Source: Fen-1058 sp964398185
GTDB lineage: Bacteria > Chloroflexota > Anaerolineae > Fen-1058
Assembly: GCA_964398185.1 (NCBI GenBank)
Contig: CAYNML010000005.1
Location: 57,174-121,173 of the forward strand
Direction: 5' to 3'
Length of the DNA stretch: 64,000 nucleotides
Positions 9,640 through 19,528 of the stretch are shown here, one piece after another. The first letter of the stretch is position 1; each line of letters begins with the position of its first letter. A program made the translations under genes and the position numbers. The notes beneath the pieces were generated by a model. That model had not been told where the DNA came from and made no database searches. It worked only from the letters and a program-made list of their open reading frames with translations.

Positions 9640-12339
9640 ATGAGCAAGTCTGCCGTCACCCTCAACTCCAAGGCCCCGCGCCGCCGCGTGTCCATCACGC
9701 GCGGCATCGGGCGCACATTGCTGCTGTCGTTTCTGATCCTGACCCTGCTGCCCTTGATCCTGGTCGGCGTCATCAGCGGCATTCAGTCACGGGCCAGCAT
9801 CGCCGCGACCACGCAGGCCCAGTTGCGGTCAATCGCCGATCTGAAGCTGCAGACCGTGCGTGACTGGCTGGATGAACGCAAGCAGGACCTGCGTTCGCTG
9901 CGCAATGACAATGCCACCGAGAACTGGATTAAATCCGTGCTGTCGCTGCCCGCTGATTCCGCGCCGTTTTCGTCGGATATATCTACCCTCATGGCGTTCC
10001 TCACGGCGCGCCTGAAGAACGAAGTAACCCAAGGCGGCGGCTTCACGCGCTTCTTCCTGCTCGACGAAAGCGGCATCGCCATTGTGAGCACCGATGAGCA
10101 GCTGCTCAAGACCGCGCATTCGACACAGCCTTACGCCAACGCCCCCGATGCAACGATTTTTGCCACGCTGTACACCGATGTCCGGGAAGGCACGCGAGAA
10201 GTCGCGGTGGCGCAAAGCATCTTTGACGCCAATGGCCGACGGCTAGGCGCCCTGGTAGGCACCACGGATGTGAGGCGCCTGTCAGCCATTATGCAGGGCG
10301 GTACGCGGTCAGGCCTGACAGACGAGTCTTATCTCGTCGATGACAAGTATCACCTGATGACTGCCACGCGTGATCCCGCCTCTGGCGATACGGTGTCAAC
10401 TGATGGGGTGGATGGTGTGCTCCGGGAAGGCAGAAGTTTGCAAGGCGTCTACGAGAACTACCTGGGCCATGAGGTGTACGGGGTCTACCTCCCTGTTTCC
10501 GACCTACCCGGTGTCGTGCTGGTCACAGAGCAAGGAACGGCTGAAGTGTTGGCGCCCGTCAATGAGCAGACGCGCGGCCTGTTGCTGGCCAGCGCCAGCG
10601 CCGTTGTCATCGCCGTCATCGGCGCGTATGTGCTCACCCGGCGCATCGTGCGCCCCATCGATGACCTGACCGCCGTGGCCGAGAAGGTTACCGCCGGCGA
10701 CTTGAATCAAGTGGCCGTGATCAAGCGGCGCGATCAGATCGGGACGCTGGCCGATAGTTTCAACACCATGACCAGCCGGCTGCGCGACTTGATCGATTCG
10801 CTGGAGACGCGCGTGGAAATGCGCACAGCACAGGTGCAAGCCAGCGCCGATGTGGGCCGCGCAGTGACGTCCATCCTGGATCCCGATCAGCTGCTGCGGC
10901 AGGTGGTGCAGCTGGTCACCGAACGCTTCGGGTTCTATTATGCGGCAGCGTTCACGCTCGATGCGACCGGTCAATGGGCCGTGCTGCGTGAAGCAACCGG
11001 CCCCGGTAATGCCGCGTGGCTGCTCAAGCAAGCGGGGCACCGCCTGGAGATCAAGGGCAACTCCATGGTGGCGGCCTGCATTCGTGATCGCCGGGCGCGC
11101 ATTGCGCTGGATACTGGCGCTGAGGCCGTGCGCTTTGCTAATCCGCTGCTGCCCGACACGCACTCGGAAGTGGCCCTGCCGCTGATCGTGGGCGATCAAG
11201 TATTGGGGGCGCTGGACGTGCAGTCCACACAAGCGGGCGCTTTCGATGAGACCAGCACTGCGGTGCTGCAAAATATGGCCGACCAGATTGCCGTCGCGCT
11301 GAATAACGCGGCCCAGTATCGCCAGGAACAAGGTCGTTCACAACAGACGACGAGCCTGCTGGAGGCGACCGTCGAGCTAACCACACAAGGCGAAGTATCG
11401 GCCCTCTACACGCGCATCATCGAACTGACCGAAACGCTGCTGACGGCGGACAGCGCCGCGCTGTGGCGGCCAATTAGCGACAATGAATTGGAGTTGCAGG
11501 CGGCCTCCGGGGCCATGCAGCATCAGATCGGCCAACGGCTCAGCGTGGGCGAGGGGGTGGCCGGGCGGGTGTTTGCCACCGGGCTGGCGCTGCGGCTTGA
11601 CGACATTCGCGCCTGGAAAGATGCGGTGCTTGATTTTGGCGACGCGCCGATTCGCGCCACGTTGGCCACACCCATGATCTGGCAGGGGCAGCCCAACGGC
11701 GTCCTGGTTGCCGCGCACACTCTGCCCGATAAGTCATTCACGCTTGACGATGGCAATGTGGCCCAGCTCTTTGCCGCGCAGGCCGCTTCGGCCATTGCCA
11801 ATGTGCAGCTGCTGGAACAGCTGCAACAGACATTGAACGAGTTGGGGCAGGCCAACCGGCGCTTGACGGGTGAAGCGTGGCAGAAACGCTTGCGCGGCAG
11901 TGAAATCGCGTATCAGCATCGCCGCAGCGAATCAGCTGACACAGGCCAGCAGACCGTGACTCTGACCATGCCCATCAAGATACGCGGCGAGCCCATTGGC
12001 CAAGTGGTGGTGGAGGACGATCAACCCCAGCGGCAGTTATCGGATGAGGAGCAGCAGCTGGTGCAGGGAGTCATTGAACGCATGGCATTGGCGCTGGAAA
12101 GCGCGCGCCTGTTCGAGCAAACGCAATCGGCGCTGGGCGAAGCCCGCCGCCTGGCACAGCGCGAGCGGCTGATCAATCGCATTACCAGCCAGCTGCGCGG
12201 CGCCATGACGGTGGACGAGGTACTGCGGATTGCCACCGACGAAATGCGGCATTCGGTGGGCGCCACCTACACCGCCGTTAAACTGACGCCGCCGGGCAGT
12301 GCGAGCAATGGACAAGGTGAAGATCATGACAGCGACTGA
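9640..12339 (+). CDS. Membrane sensor: Cache-HAMP-multi-GAF, no kinase domain
   Basis: This 899-residue protein has ATG at 9640 preceded by TGAGGAG. A membrane segment (27-47) leads to a Cache-type extracytoplasmic domain (55-300), a second membrane helix (311-331), HAMP (333-385) and the signalling helix (ETRVEMRTAQVQASADVGR). GAF domains lie at about 405-560 and 575-735, and a short GAF-like unit at 750-860. The GAF1 block is slightly divergent (FANPLLPDTHSEVALPL). It ends with a SNGQ-containing acidic tail. It belongs to the same paralogous family as the products at 4687, 13909 and 16585. The next gene starts inside its last codons, so translation is probably coupled. Ligand and output are not visible. 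Confidence 0.85.
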   Translation: MSKSAVTLNSKAPRRRVSITRGIGRTLLLSFLILTLLPLILVGVISGIQSRASIAATTQAQLRSIADLKLQTVRDWLDERKQDLRSLRNDNATENWIKSVLSLPADSAPFSSDISTLMAFLTARLKNEVTQGGGFTRFFLLDESGIAIVSTDEQLLKTAHSTQPYANAPDATIFATLYTDVREGTREVAVAQSIFDANGRRLGALVGTTDVRRLSAIMQGGTRSGLTDESYLVDDKYHLMTATRDPASGDTVSTDGVDGVLREGRSLQGVYENYLGHEVYGVYLPVSDLPGVVLVTEQGTAEVLAPVNEQTRGLLLASASAVVIAVIGAYVLTRRIVRPIDDLTAVAEKVTAGDLNQVAVIKRRDQIGTLADSFNTMTSRLRDLIDSLETRVEMRTAQVQASADVGRAVTSILDPDQLLRQVVQLVTERFGFYYAAAFTLDATGQWAVLREATGPGNAAWLLKQAGHRLEIKGNSMVAACIRDRRARIALDTGAEAVRFANPLLPDTHSEVALPLIVGDQVLGALDVQSTQAGAFDETSTAVLQNMADQIAVALNNAAQYRQEQGRSQQTTSLLEATVELTTQGEVSALYTRIIELTETLLTADSAALWRPISDNELELQAASGAMQHQIGQRLSVGEGVAGRVFATGLALRLDDIRAWKDAVLDFGDAPIRATLATPMIWQGQPNGVLVAAHTLPDKSFTLDDGNVAQLFAAQAASAIANVQLLEQLQQTLNELGQANRRLTGEAWQKRLRGSEIAYQHRRSESADTGQQTVTLTMPIKIRGEPIGQVVVEDDQPQRQLSDEEQQLVQGVIERMALALESARLFEQTQSALGEARRLAQRERLINRITSQLRGAMTVDEVLRIATDEMRHSVGATYTAVKLTPPGSASNGQGEDHDSD

Positions 12340-13861
12340 TCCTGTGACAACACTTTCCGCTTCAACCGAAGAGACCCGGCAGATTGGTGTCAGCCGCCCG
12401 CCGTTGGAAGTTGTGGATCTACCTAGTCCTGAAGAGGTGTTCAAGGTCAAGCGCGTCGGACTGGAAGAAGTGATCTTGCTGGTGGTTGGCCCCAGTTTGA
12501 TCGCGCTGGGGGTTTCCATCGGCAGCGGTGAATGGATTTCCGGGCCGCTGGCGGTCAGCAAGAGCGGTTTCATCGGCATCGGCTGGGTCATCCTCGTCTC
12601 GGCAATCTTGCAGGTGTTCTATAACGTAGAGCTGGCGCGCTTCACCATCGCCACGGGTGAGGTGCCGGTAGTGGCGTTTGGCCGCACGCGCCCTGGTTTC
12701 TGGCTGTGGTCGCCGCTGGCGCTATTGCTCTTTTTTGCCGCGTTCATTCTGGGCAGTTGGGCAGTCAGTGCCGGTCAATCGTTATACACCCTGTTTACGG
12801 GGCAAGCCCCCGTGACTGTTTTCGAAGTGGAGGTCACTCGTCTCCTGGGAATTGGCGCGCTGCTGACAACGTTTCTGTTTGTGGCATTTGGACGCCGCAT
12901 CGAGCGCACCCTGGAGTTGATCCAGGGGATGTTCGTGATCTTCATGCTGATCAGCTTGACGATTGTGACCTTGACCATTGTGCCCTTTAGCTATTGGAGC
13001 CAGGCAGTGCTCTCCCTGGTAACGGTGGCGCCGCCGCCGCCGGGCGTCGATCCGACGCTGCTCGGTCAGGTAGTCGGTTTCACCGCCCTGGCGGCCGGGT
13101 TGAACTTCATGTTCATCGGTTACTACCGGGATAAAGGCTATGGGATGGGGCATCGTGTCGGATTTCTCAGTGGCTGGGTTGGCGGCCAGGCGGGTACCTT
13201 GTCGCCGGTAGGCAAAATATTCCCCGCCACCGCAGACAATGCCAGCCGCTGGCGGCGCTGGTTTCGTTACTTACTGCTCGATCAGTGGGGCATCTACTTT
13301 ATCGGGGCCTTGATCGGGATGCTGATGCCCAGTATTCTGGTTGGGTATCTGTCCAGCACCACCCTGGTTCCGCCCACAGCCGCCAACGCCAGCATTTATG
13401 CTGCCGTCGAGCTGGGGCAGCAATACGGACCGCTGTTGTTCAGCTGGGCGTTGTTGATGGGGTTCATCATCCTCTATACAACGCAGATGATCATTCTGGA
13501 GCTGTTGACGCGCAACACCACGGATGTCCTGTACGCCAACAGCCGCCGGTTTCGCAGCTGGGTGCGTGATGATCCGCGCCGGTTCTATTATCCCTTCATG
13601 CTGGTCCTGGTCGTCGTCATCGGCGTCATTATTCATCTGGGAGATCCGGTTATGCTCCGGGCAGTCTCTGGCAACTTATCCAACCTGGCAGCCTTGATCT
13701 TTCCATTCATTATGATCTACCTGAACCGGCAGCTGCCGCGTCCGGCCCGGGCGAGGTGGTGGTCGAATGTGGTGCTGATACTGAATGTGCTGTTCTTTGG
13801 ATTTTTCTTCGTCAATTTCCTGACAATTCAGCTGACGGGCCAGCCACTGGTGAGGTTTTAA
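12326..13861 (+). CDS. Nramp-like membrane transporter
   Basis: This is a polytopic protein of about 511 residues with roughly 11-12 membrane segments after a hydrophilic N-terminus. The first membrane helix reads GPSLIALGVSIGSGEW, the place where Nramp metal transporters have the DPGN metal-binding motif; a GSGE-type variant is found in distant Nramp homologues. That makes divalent-metal specificity uncertain. Long helices, a mid-protein helix with FIGYYRDKGYGMGH, and an even C-terminal half agree with a LeuT-fold carrier. I chose ATG 12326 (AAGGTG 6 bases upstream, 14-base overlap with the previous gene) over in-frame GTG 12299 and ATG 12308. It lies inside an otherwise purely sensory operon, so it may supply or deplete the ligand of a neighbouring sensor, or act as a sensor subunit; both are inference. 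Confidence 0.75.
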   Translation: MTATDPVTTLSASTEETRQIGVSRPPLEVVDLPSPEEVFKVKRVGLEEVILLVVGPSLIALGVSIGSGEWISGPLAVSKSGFIGIGWVILVSAILQVFYNVELARFTIATGEVPVVAFGRTRPGFWLWSPLALLLFFAAFILGSWAVSAGQSLYTLFTGQAPVTVFEVEVTRLLGIGALLTTFLFVAFGRRIERTLELIQGMFVIFMLISLTIVTLTIVPFSYWSQAVLSLVTVAPPPPGVDPTLLGQVVGFTALAAGLNFMFIGYYRDKGYGMGHRVGFLSGWVGGQAGTLSPVGKIFPATADNASRWRRWFRYLLLDQWGIYFIGALIGMLMPSILVGYLSSTTLVPPTAANASIYAAVELGQQYGPLLFSWALLMGFIILYTTQMIILELLTRNTTDVLYANSRRFRSWVRDDPRRFYYPFMLVLVVVIGVIIHLGDPVMLRAVSGNLSNLAALIFPFIMIYLNRQLPRPARARWWSNVVLILNVLFFGFFFVNFLTIQLTGQPLVRF

Positions 13862-13908
13862 CGTGATGATTGCGAACGTGCCTGACCTCATTGGACGCGG
13901 AGGCGGTA

Positions 13909-16539
13909 ATGCCTGACATACACTCTCGCGCCGTTGCGCGCTCACAAGCGATTCGTACTCGCTTGATCCTGGCTTTCTTGTTCATTACCATCCTGCCCCT
14001 GGTGGTGGTGGGCATCGTGACCGTGACGGGCACGCTGGCACTGCGTGACCAAATCTACAGCCAGCTAGCGATTGTTACCCACGCCAAGCGCGCGGAAATT
14101 CGTGCCTGGGTGGAATCACAGCAAGCGGCCCTGCAGCAGATGATCACCGGGGAGAATGAAACCAACTGGGTGAGTGACATCCTGCGTGACCCGCGTCAGG
14201 CGCGCTTCATGCCAGTTTACGCTTTGTTGCTTGATGCGCTCAGGGACCGAGTCCGGCTGTCACAATTGGACACGGTGTTCATTGCCGATCCCAATGGCCG
14301 GGTGATTTTCTCAACCGATCCGGCTCTGCTGGATCAAAACGTGGCGAGTGAATCCTTCTTCATAGGCGGCAAAACGGAGCCTTATGCCGGCGCCTCCAGT
14401 TTTCAGCAAGCGCAGGGCACTCCCGAAGTGATATTTGCCCAACCCATTCAGGACGAAGATGGCAATATGTTGGGGGTCGTCGCCGGCCGGGCAGCAGTAT
14501 CCAAGCTTGCGTCAATCATGCAAGATGCCACTGGCCTTGGCGAGACCGGCGACGCCTATCTGGTGGATAAAAACAACATTGCTTTGCTGCCTTCCCGATA
14601 CGTCGCAGTTGGCGCCAGTGTGTATAACGCCGCCGCCGTGGCCGCCCTGACCAATTACAACGAGACCGCGCAGAACACCTACGTCAATCCGGCCGGTATA
14701 TCCGTGCTGGGCGTCTCTGAATGGGTGCCGGAGTTGCAAACCGCACTGGTGAGTGAGCGCAGCCTGGCTGAGGTGACCCAAGCCGGGAATGCCACCCGGG
14801 CAGTCAATCTGAGCATTGCGATCTCAGCGGTATGGATCGCCCTGTACGCCTCGCTCGCCATGTCGCGCAGCATCGGGCAGCCGTTGTCGGAACTGGCCGA
14901 CACGGTATCCCAGATCGCCAGAGGGAATCTGGAGCTAGCCGCCGAGGTCGAGCGCGAGGACGAAGTGGCCGTGGTGGCGCAGGCCGTCAACAGCATGACC
15001 GCGCAGCTGCGCGATATGATCGGCTCACTGGAAAGCCGCGTCGAGTTGCGCACCGCCCAGGTTCGCGCCAGCGCCGATGTAGGCCGGGCCGTCACTTCGA
15101 TCCTGGATACTGAGCTGTTGCTCAATACGATCGTACGCGTCGTTACCGAACGCTTCGGCTTCTATTACACGGCCATCTTCACGCTGGACCAGGCTCGCGC
15201 TTACCTGGTACTGCGCGAGGCAACAGGTGAAGCGGGCCGGCTTCTCAAGGAGCGCGGTCACCGCCTGCGCGTCGGGCTTGATTCGATGGTTGGCTACGCA
15301 GCCATGAAGCGCGAACCGCGCGTGGCCTTGAATGCCGGCGAAGATGCCGTGCGCTTCGCCAATCCGCTGCTGCCCGAGACGCAATCGGAAATCGCACTGC
15401 CGCTCATGGTCGGCGATCAAGTCCTGGGCGCGCTCGACGTCCAATCGACGCAGCTGAACGCCTTTGACGAGACCGTCATTGCCACGCTGCAAAACGTCGC
15501 CGCGCAAATCGCCATTGCCCTGCAGAATGCTGAATCGTATCAACGCCAGCAGCAGGCGCTTGATTTTGCAACCCGGCAATACGAGCTCAGCCGCACCATT
15601 ATCGAAGCGACTACACCGACTGAGGCCTACGCGGCGCTGGGACAAATCTTCGCCATGTTGAGCGGTGTCGATCGGATCAGTATGTTCCGCGTAGCTGACT
15701 GGGATGCCAGCGGGCAACCCGCCGAATACGGACTGGCCACCGAGTGGGATGTGCTGGGCGGCGCGCAGTTTGATACCGGCTTGCGTTACCGCGCCGCGGA
15801 AACGCCCTTGGCGCAACTGGTCAAGCCGGAGGAGACCGTGATCATCGGCGACGCCGCTGACACCCGTCTGGCGCTGGATATTCGTGAGCACCTGGCGCAA
15901 GTCGGCGTACAGTCGGTTCTGCTGGTGCCGCTGCACGTGCGTGGTCAATACGCCGGTTTCATTGCCGCGGCCGCCGAGCAGCCGCATGATTATCAGGACC
16001 ATGAGGTGCGCCTGGTGAGGTCGGCAGCCGAACAGCTGGGCGTGGTGCTGAGCAATCTGCAGCTGACATCCGAAATGCAGGCGACGCTGGATCGCGTGGC
16101 GCTCCTGAATCGCCGGTTGAGCGGTGAAGCGTGGGGAAGTTATCTGTCCAGCCGCGAACGGTGGGTGGTGGAAAGCGGCCAGACACTGCCCGCGCCCGCG
16201 GCCAGTGAGCTGCACGTGCCGATCGTGGTGCGCGGTGAACCGATTGGGATGTTTGACGTGGCCGATGCCCGGACGGATCGCCAGTGGCATGAAGACGAAT
16301 TGACCATGCTGCAAACCATCGCCGGCGAGGTGGCGCTGGCGATCGAGAATGCCCGCCTGATCGAGCAGACACAGCGCACGGCGCAGCGTGAAAAAGACAT
16401 CGCCAGCGCCGCCGACAAGATCCACCGCGCGATCAACCTGGACGCAATGCTGCAGACAGCCGTGGAAGAGGTCATGCGGATTGCGGGCACGACGGATGTG
16501 GCGATTCAGCTGGGGCGGCCCGACGCCGCCCGGCAATAA
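13909..16539 (+). CDS. Membrane sensor: Cache-HAMP-multi-GAF, no kinase domain
   Basis: This 876-residue protein starts at ATG 13909, preceded by GGAGG; the frame is open to a TTG at 13870 but that lacks a ribosome site. Near the N-terminus is a membrane helix (about 20-40), then an extracytoplasmic Cache domain (45-290), a second membrane helix, HAMP (about 325-375) and the signalling helix (ESRVELRTAQVRASADVGR). GAF1 (390-550) contains FANPLLPETQSEIALPL. GAF2 (565-725) differs clearly from the GAF2 of its neighbours, so the second position is probably where ligand diversity lies. A short GAF-like unit and the helical piece end the protein; the NGQ tail is reduced to ...AARQ. No transmitter domain. 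Confidence 0.84.
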   Translation: MPDIHSRAVARSQAIRTRLILAFLFITILPLVVVGIVTVTGTLALRDQIYSQLAIVTHAKRAEIRAWVESQQAALQQMITGENETNWVSDILRDPRQARFMPVYALLLDALRDRVRLSQLDTVFIADPNGRVIFSTDPALLDQNVASESFFIGGKTEPYAGASSFQQAQGTPEVIFAQPIQDEDGNMLGVVAGRAAVSKLASIMQDATGLGETGDAYLVDKNNIALLPSRYVAVGASVYNAAAVAALTNYNETAQNTYVNPAGISVLGVSEWVPELQTALVSERSLAEVTQAGNATRAVNLSIAISAVWIALYASLAMSRSIGQPLSELADTVSQIARGNLELAAEVEREDEVAVVAQAVNSMTAQLRDMIGSLESRVELRTAQVRASADVGRAVTSILDTELLLNTIVRVVTERFGFYYTAIFTLDQARAYLVLREATGEAGRLLKERGHRLRVGLDSMVGYAAMKREPRVALNAGEDAVRFANPLLPETQSEIALPLMVGDQVLGALDVQSTQLNAFDETVIATLQNVAAQIAIALQNAESYQRQQQALDFATRQYELSRTIIEATTPTEAYAALGQIFAMLSGVDRISMFRVADWDASGQPAEYGLATEWDVLGGAQFDTGLRYRAAETPLAQLVKPEETVIIGDAADTRLALDIREHLAQVGVQSVLLVPLHVRGQYAGFIAAAAEQPHDYQDHEVRLVRSAAEQLGVVLSNLQLTSEMQATLDRVALLNRRLSGEAWGSYLSSRERWVVESGQTLPAPAASELHVPIVVRGEPIGMFDVADARTDRQWHEDELTMLQTIAGEVALAIENARLIEQTQRTAQREKDIASAADKIHRAINLDAMLQTAVEEVMRIAGTTDVAIQLGRPDAARQ

Positions 16540-16584
16540 GCGCTGCCGGCAGGTTCAGGGCGAGGCCAGGGTACAAGAGGGTCT

Positions 16585-19500
16585 ATGAACATCTTCAATA
16601 ATCTGCGATTTAGCACCAAGATCTTGCTGCTGGGGATCGGAAGCGTGTTGATCACCATTGCGGCGCTGATGGTTACCGTCATCTGGCAAAGCGCCCAGTA
16701 CAATACGCTGGCTCAGGAGCAATTCGCGCAGATCACGCGCGAAAATCTGGGCAACATTGCCCAGGGCGTCTACAACACGATCGAAGCCCAGGATCAGGTG
16801 GTGCAGGAACAAGCCAACTCCGGTTTGAATATCATCCAACACTTGGTCTACGACGAAGGCGGGGCCCGGCTGGCGGCGGAGACAATCGACTGGACCGCGG
16901 TCAACGAAATGACCGGTGAAACATTCAAACTCGAGCTGCCAAAGATGCTGCTGGGCGACACCTGGCTTGGCCAGCTGACCGGCCGTTACGACACGACGCC
17001 CATTGTTGACGACGCGCAGATTCTGGCTGGCGGCAACGCGGCCATCTATCAGCGGATGAACGAGCAAGGCGATATGCTGCGCGTGGCGACGAACTTTCTG
17101 CTGCCCAACGGACAACGCGCCATCGGCACCTTTACTCCCGCCGTCAATGCTGACGGCACGCCGAACCAGGTTGTCGCGACTATACTCAGGAATTCCATTT
17201 ACCGGGGCAGTAATTACATTATCGATGCCTGGTACAACACCGCCTACGCTCCCATTCGTGACAGCAGCGGCCAGGTCATCGGCATGCTGCAGGCGGCCAT
17301 GAAACAGGAAAACGTCGATGCCGCCCGCCAGGCCATCCTGCGCGCCAGGGTCGGTGAAACCGGCCATGTTGACGTGTTGGGCAGCGAAGGCAACAACCGG
17401 GGGCGCTATATCATCTCGCCAAAGGGCCAGCGGGATGGCGAGAACGTCTGGGAGACGCAGAGCGCTGACGGCAGCTTCCCCATTCAGAACTTGATCAATA
17501 AAGCCACCACACTCAAATTCGGCGAGGTCGCTGTCGAGCGTTATCTGTGGCAGGGCCCGGACGATGCCGAGCCTCGTTGGAAGATTGCGGCCGTCACGCA
17601 GTATGAGCCGTGGCGGTGGGTGATCCTGGCCAGTGTGGATGAAGCCGAAATCCTGGCCAATCAAATTAGTCTGCAAGAAGGCCGGACGCGCATAGTTGTG
17701 GCCGCCACGGTGGTGGGCGTGGTGCTGGCGTTGGTGGTCGGTTTCTTGAGCGTGCTCGTCGCGCGCTCGATCTCCCGGCCCGTTATTCATCTGGCCGATG
17801 TCGCCATGCAGGTCTCAGGCGGCAATCTGCAAGTCGCGGCGAAGGTCGAAACGCGTGACGAGATTGGGACCCTGGCGCTGGCCTTCAATAGCATGACCGC
17901 GCAGCTGCGCGGCTTGATCGGCGGGCTGGAAGAACGAATTCAGGCCCGCACCGAACAATTGCAGACTAGCGCCGAGGTGGGCCGCACCGCCGCCTCGGTA
18001 CTGGAACCCGATGAATTGCTGCGCCAGGTAGTCAACCTGATCAGTGATCGGTTTGGCTTCTATTACGCCGCCGTGTTCATTGTGGACAGCAGCGGCCGTT
18101 ACGCGGTGCTGCGCGAAGGAACCGGCGCAGCAGGACGCACCCTGAAGGAGCAGCACCATCAATTGGAAGTGAGCGGCCAGTCGATGGTGGGTTATGCCAT
18201 CACCCACCGCCAGCCGCGCATCGCGCTGGACGTCGGCGAAGACGCGGTGCGCTTTGCGAATCCGCTGCTGCCGGACACCCGATCGGAAATTGCGCTGCCG
18301 CTGATGGTGGGCGATCAGGTCCTGGGTGCGCTTGACGTGCAGTCAACCCAGGCCACCGCCTTCGACGAAGCCAGCGCGGCCGTGCTGCAATCCATGGCCG
18401 ATCAGATCGCCATCGCCTGGAATAATGCCCTCTCGTATGCGGAGACAGAGGCTACCGCCCGCCGCTCGCGCGCCCTGTTTGCCGCCAGCAGCGAGGTCGG
18501 ACATTTGCAGGCCGATCTGTCTACTGCGATCCAGTCCACCGTCCATGCCGCGGCAGACCCGCTGGACTATGATCCCTGGTGCGTGCTGCTGTTCAATGAA
18601 ATCCGCACGGCGTTGATTTCGATTGTGTCTCACAACTGGCCGGCCGCCGCGGCAACACTCGACGTGCAAGCGCAGCCCGAGCACCCGTTGGCGGCCTGCG
18701 TCCAGAAAGACACCGAACTCTTCATTACCGAGGCGGGCGACGCCCGGCTGCGCGCCATCTCCAGCGAGGGCCTGCGCAATCTGATCGGCGTTCCGATCAA
18801 GACGCGTGACACGATCGTGGGGGTGCTGGCTTTCAGCCGCACACACGGCAGCGCATTAGCGGAAGGCGATCTGGAAGTCGGCCGCTCACTGGCCAACCTG
18901 ATCGCCGTGGCGATTGAAAACCACACCCTGATCGAAACCAGCCAGCGCACCCTGCGTGAACTGGACGAGATCAATCGCACGCTGACCGGCCAAGGCTGGG
19001 AACGCTTTGTGCGCCGCCAGGAGAAACGCGAGATCATCTGGGTCAGCCGCAGCGATCGACTGCAACCGAACCAGACGCAGCTGCCGGAAGTCAGCGAAGC
19101 GCTGCGGCACGGCCACATCGCCACGCGCACGCTGGACGATGAACAACAATTGGGCGTCGCCGTGCCGATCAAGCTGCGCGACGTGCCGGTGGGCGCCCTG
19201 CGCCTGATCGTCCCGCGGCGCACCTGGAACCTGGAAATGGCAACAGCGCTCGATTCGATCGCGGGACACGTGGCCCAGGCTGCCGAGAACGCGCGCCTGA
19301 TCGCCGAAACCGAAGAACGCCTGATGCGCGAGCGCGCCCTGGCTGACGCCACTGAGAAGGTGCGCCAACGCAGCGAGGTTGAAGCCGTGCTACAAACCGC
19401 CGCGACCGAATTAGCGCGTTATTTGAATGCTTCGCACATTACTGTTCAGTTGATGTCAGATACCCAGCCGCTGCCGGGTAACGGCCAGGTTGATCGCTAG
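16585..19500 (+). CDS. Membrane sensor with long Cache domain, HAMP and GAFs
   Basis: This 971-residue protein has ATG 16585 after GAGGG. A membrane helix (12-34) leads to a long extracytoplasmic region (35-365) that looks like a Cache3/Cache2-type double domain rather than the Cache of its paralogues (it contains NYIIDAWYNTAYAPI and a long helical start). A second membrane helix (372-394), HAMP (395-448) and the helix with ARTEQLQTSAEVGRTAAS follow, then GAF1 (465-615, FANPLLPDTRSEIALPL), GAF2 (625-790) and a short GAF-like unit (800-915). The tail is LPGNGQVDR. Lack of any kinase motif again points to a partner-dependent sensor. The next gene encodes a solute-binding lipoprotein, which could present a ligand to this outer domain (speculation from position only). 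Confidence 0.84.
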   Translation: MNIFNNLRFSTKILLLGIGSVLITIAALMVTVIWQSAQYNTLAQEQFAQITRENLGNIAQGVYNTIEAQDQVVQEQANSGLNIIQHLVYDEGGARLAAETIDWTAVNEMTGETFKLELPKMLLGDTWLGQLTGRYDTTPIVDDAQILAGGNAAIYQRMNEQGDMLRVATNFLLPNGQRAIGTFTPAVNADGTPNQVVATILRNSIYRGSNYIIDAWYNTAYAPIRDSSGQVIGMLQAAMKQENVDAARQAILRARVGETGHVDVLGSEGNNRGRYIISPKGQRDGENVWETQSADGSFPIQNLINKATTLKFGEVAVERYLWQGPDDAEPRWKIAAVTQYEPWRWVILASVDEAEILANQISLQEGRTRIVVAATVVGVVLALVVGFLSVLVARSISRPVIHLADVAMQVSGGNLQVAAKVETRDEIGTLALAFNSMTAQLRGLIGGLEERIQARTEQLQTSAEVGRTAASVLEPDELLRQVVNLISDRFGFYYAAVFIVDSSGRYAVLREGTGAAGRTLKEQHHQLEVSGQSMVGYAITHRQPRIALDVGEDAVRFANPLLPDTRSEIALPLMVGDQVLGALDVQSTQATAFDEASAAVLQSMADQIAIAWNNALSYAETEATARRSRALFAASSEVGHLQADLSTAIQSTVHAAADPLDYDPWCVLLFNEIRTALISIVSHNWPAAAATLDVQAQPEHPLAACVQKDTELFITEAGDARLRAISSEGLRNLIGVPIKTRDTIVGVLAFSRTHGSALAEGDLEVGRSLANLIAVAIENHTLIETSQRTLRELDEINRTLTGQGWERFVRRQEKREIIWVSRSDRLQPNQTQLPEVSEALRHGHIATRTLDDEQQLGVAVPIKLRDVPVGALRLIVPRRTWNLEMATALDSIAGHVAQAAENARLIAETEERLMRERALADATEKVRQRSEVEAVLQTAATELARYLNASHITVQLMSDTQPLPGNGQVDR

Positions 19501-19528
19501 GCACATGCCGTACGAGGAGAAAGTGTCC

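Noticed and set aside
12299..12325. Earlier starts (GTG 12299, ATG 12308) for the Nramp-like protein
   Set aside because: ATG 12326 has the only well-spaced ribosome site; the others deepen the overlap with the upstream gene.
15025..16536. 503-codon ORF on the minus strand, and similar long antisense frames (3383-4324, 55142-56821, 38085-39368, 39412-40575)
   Set aside because: They are shadows of well-supported genes on the other strand, lack recognisable domains and are due to high GC content.
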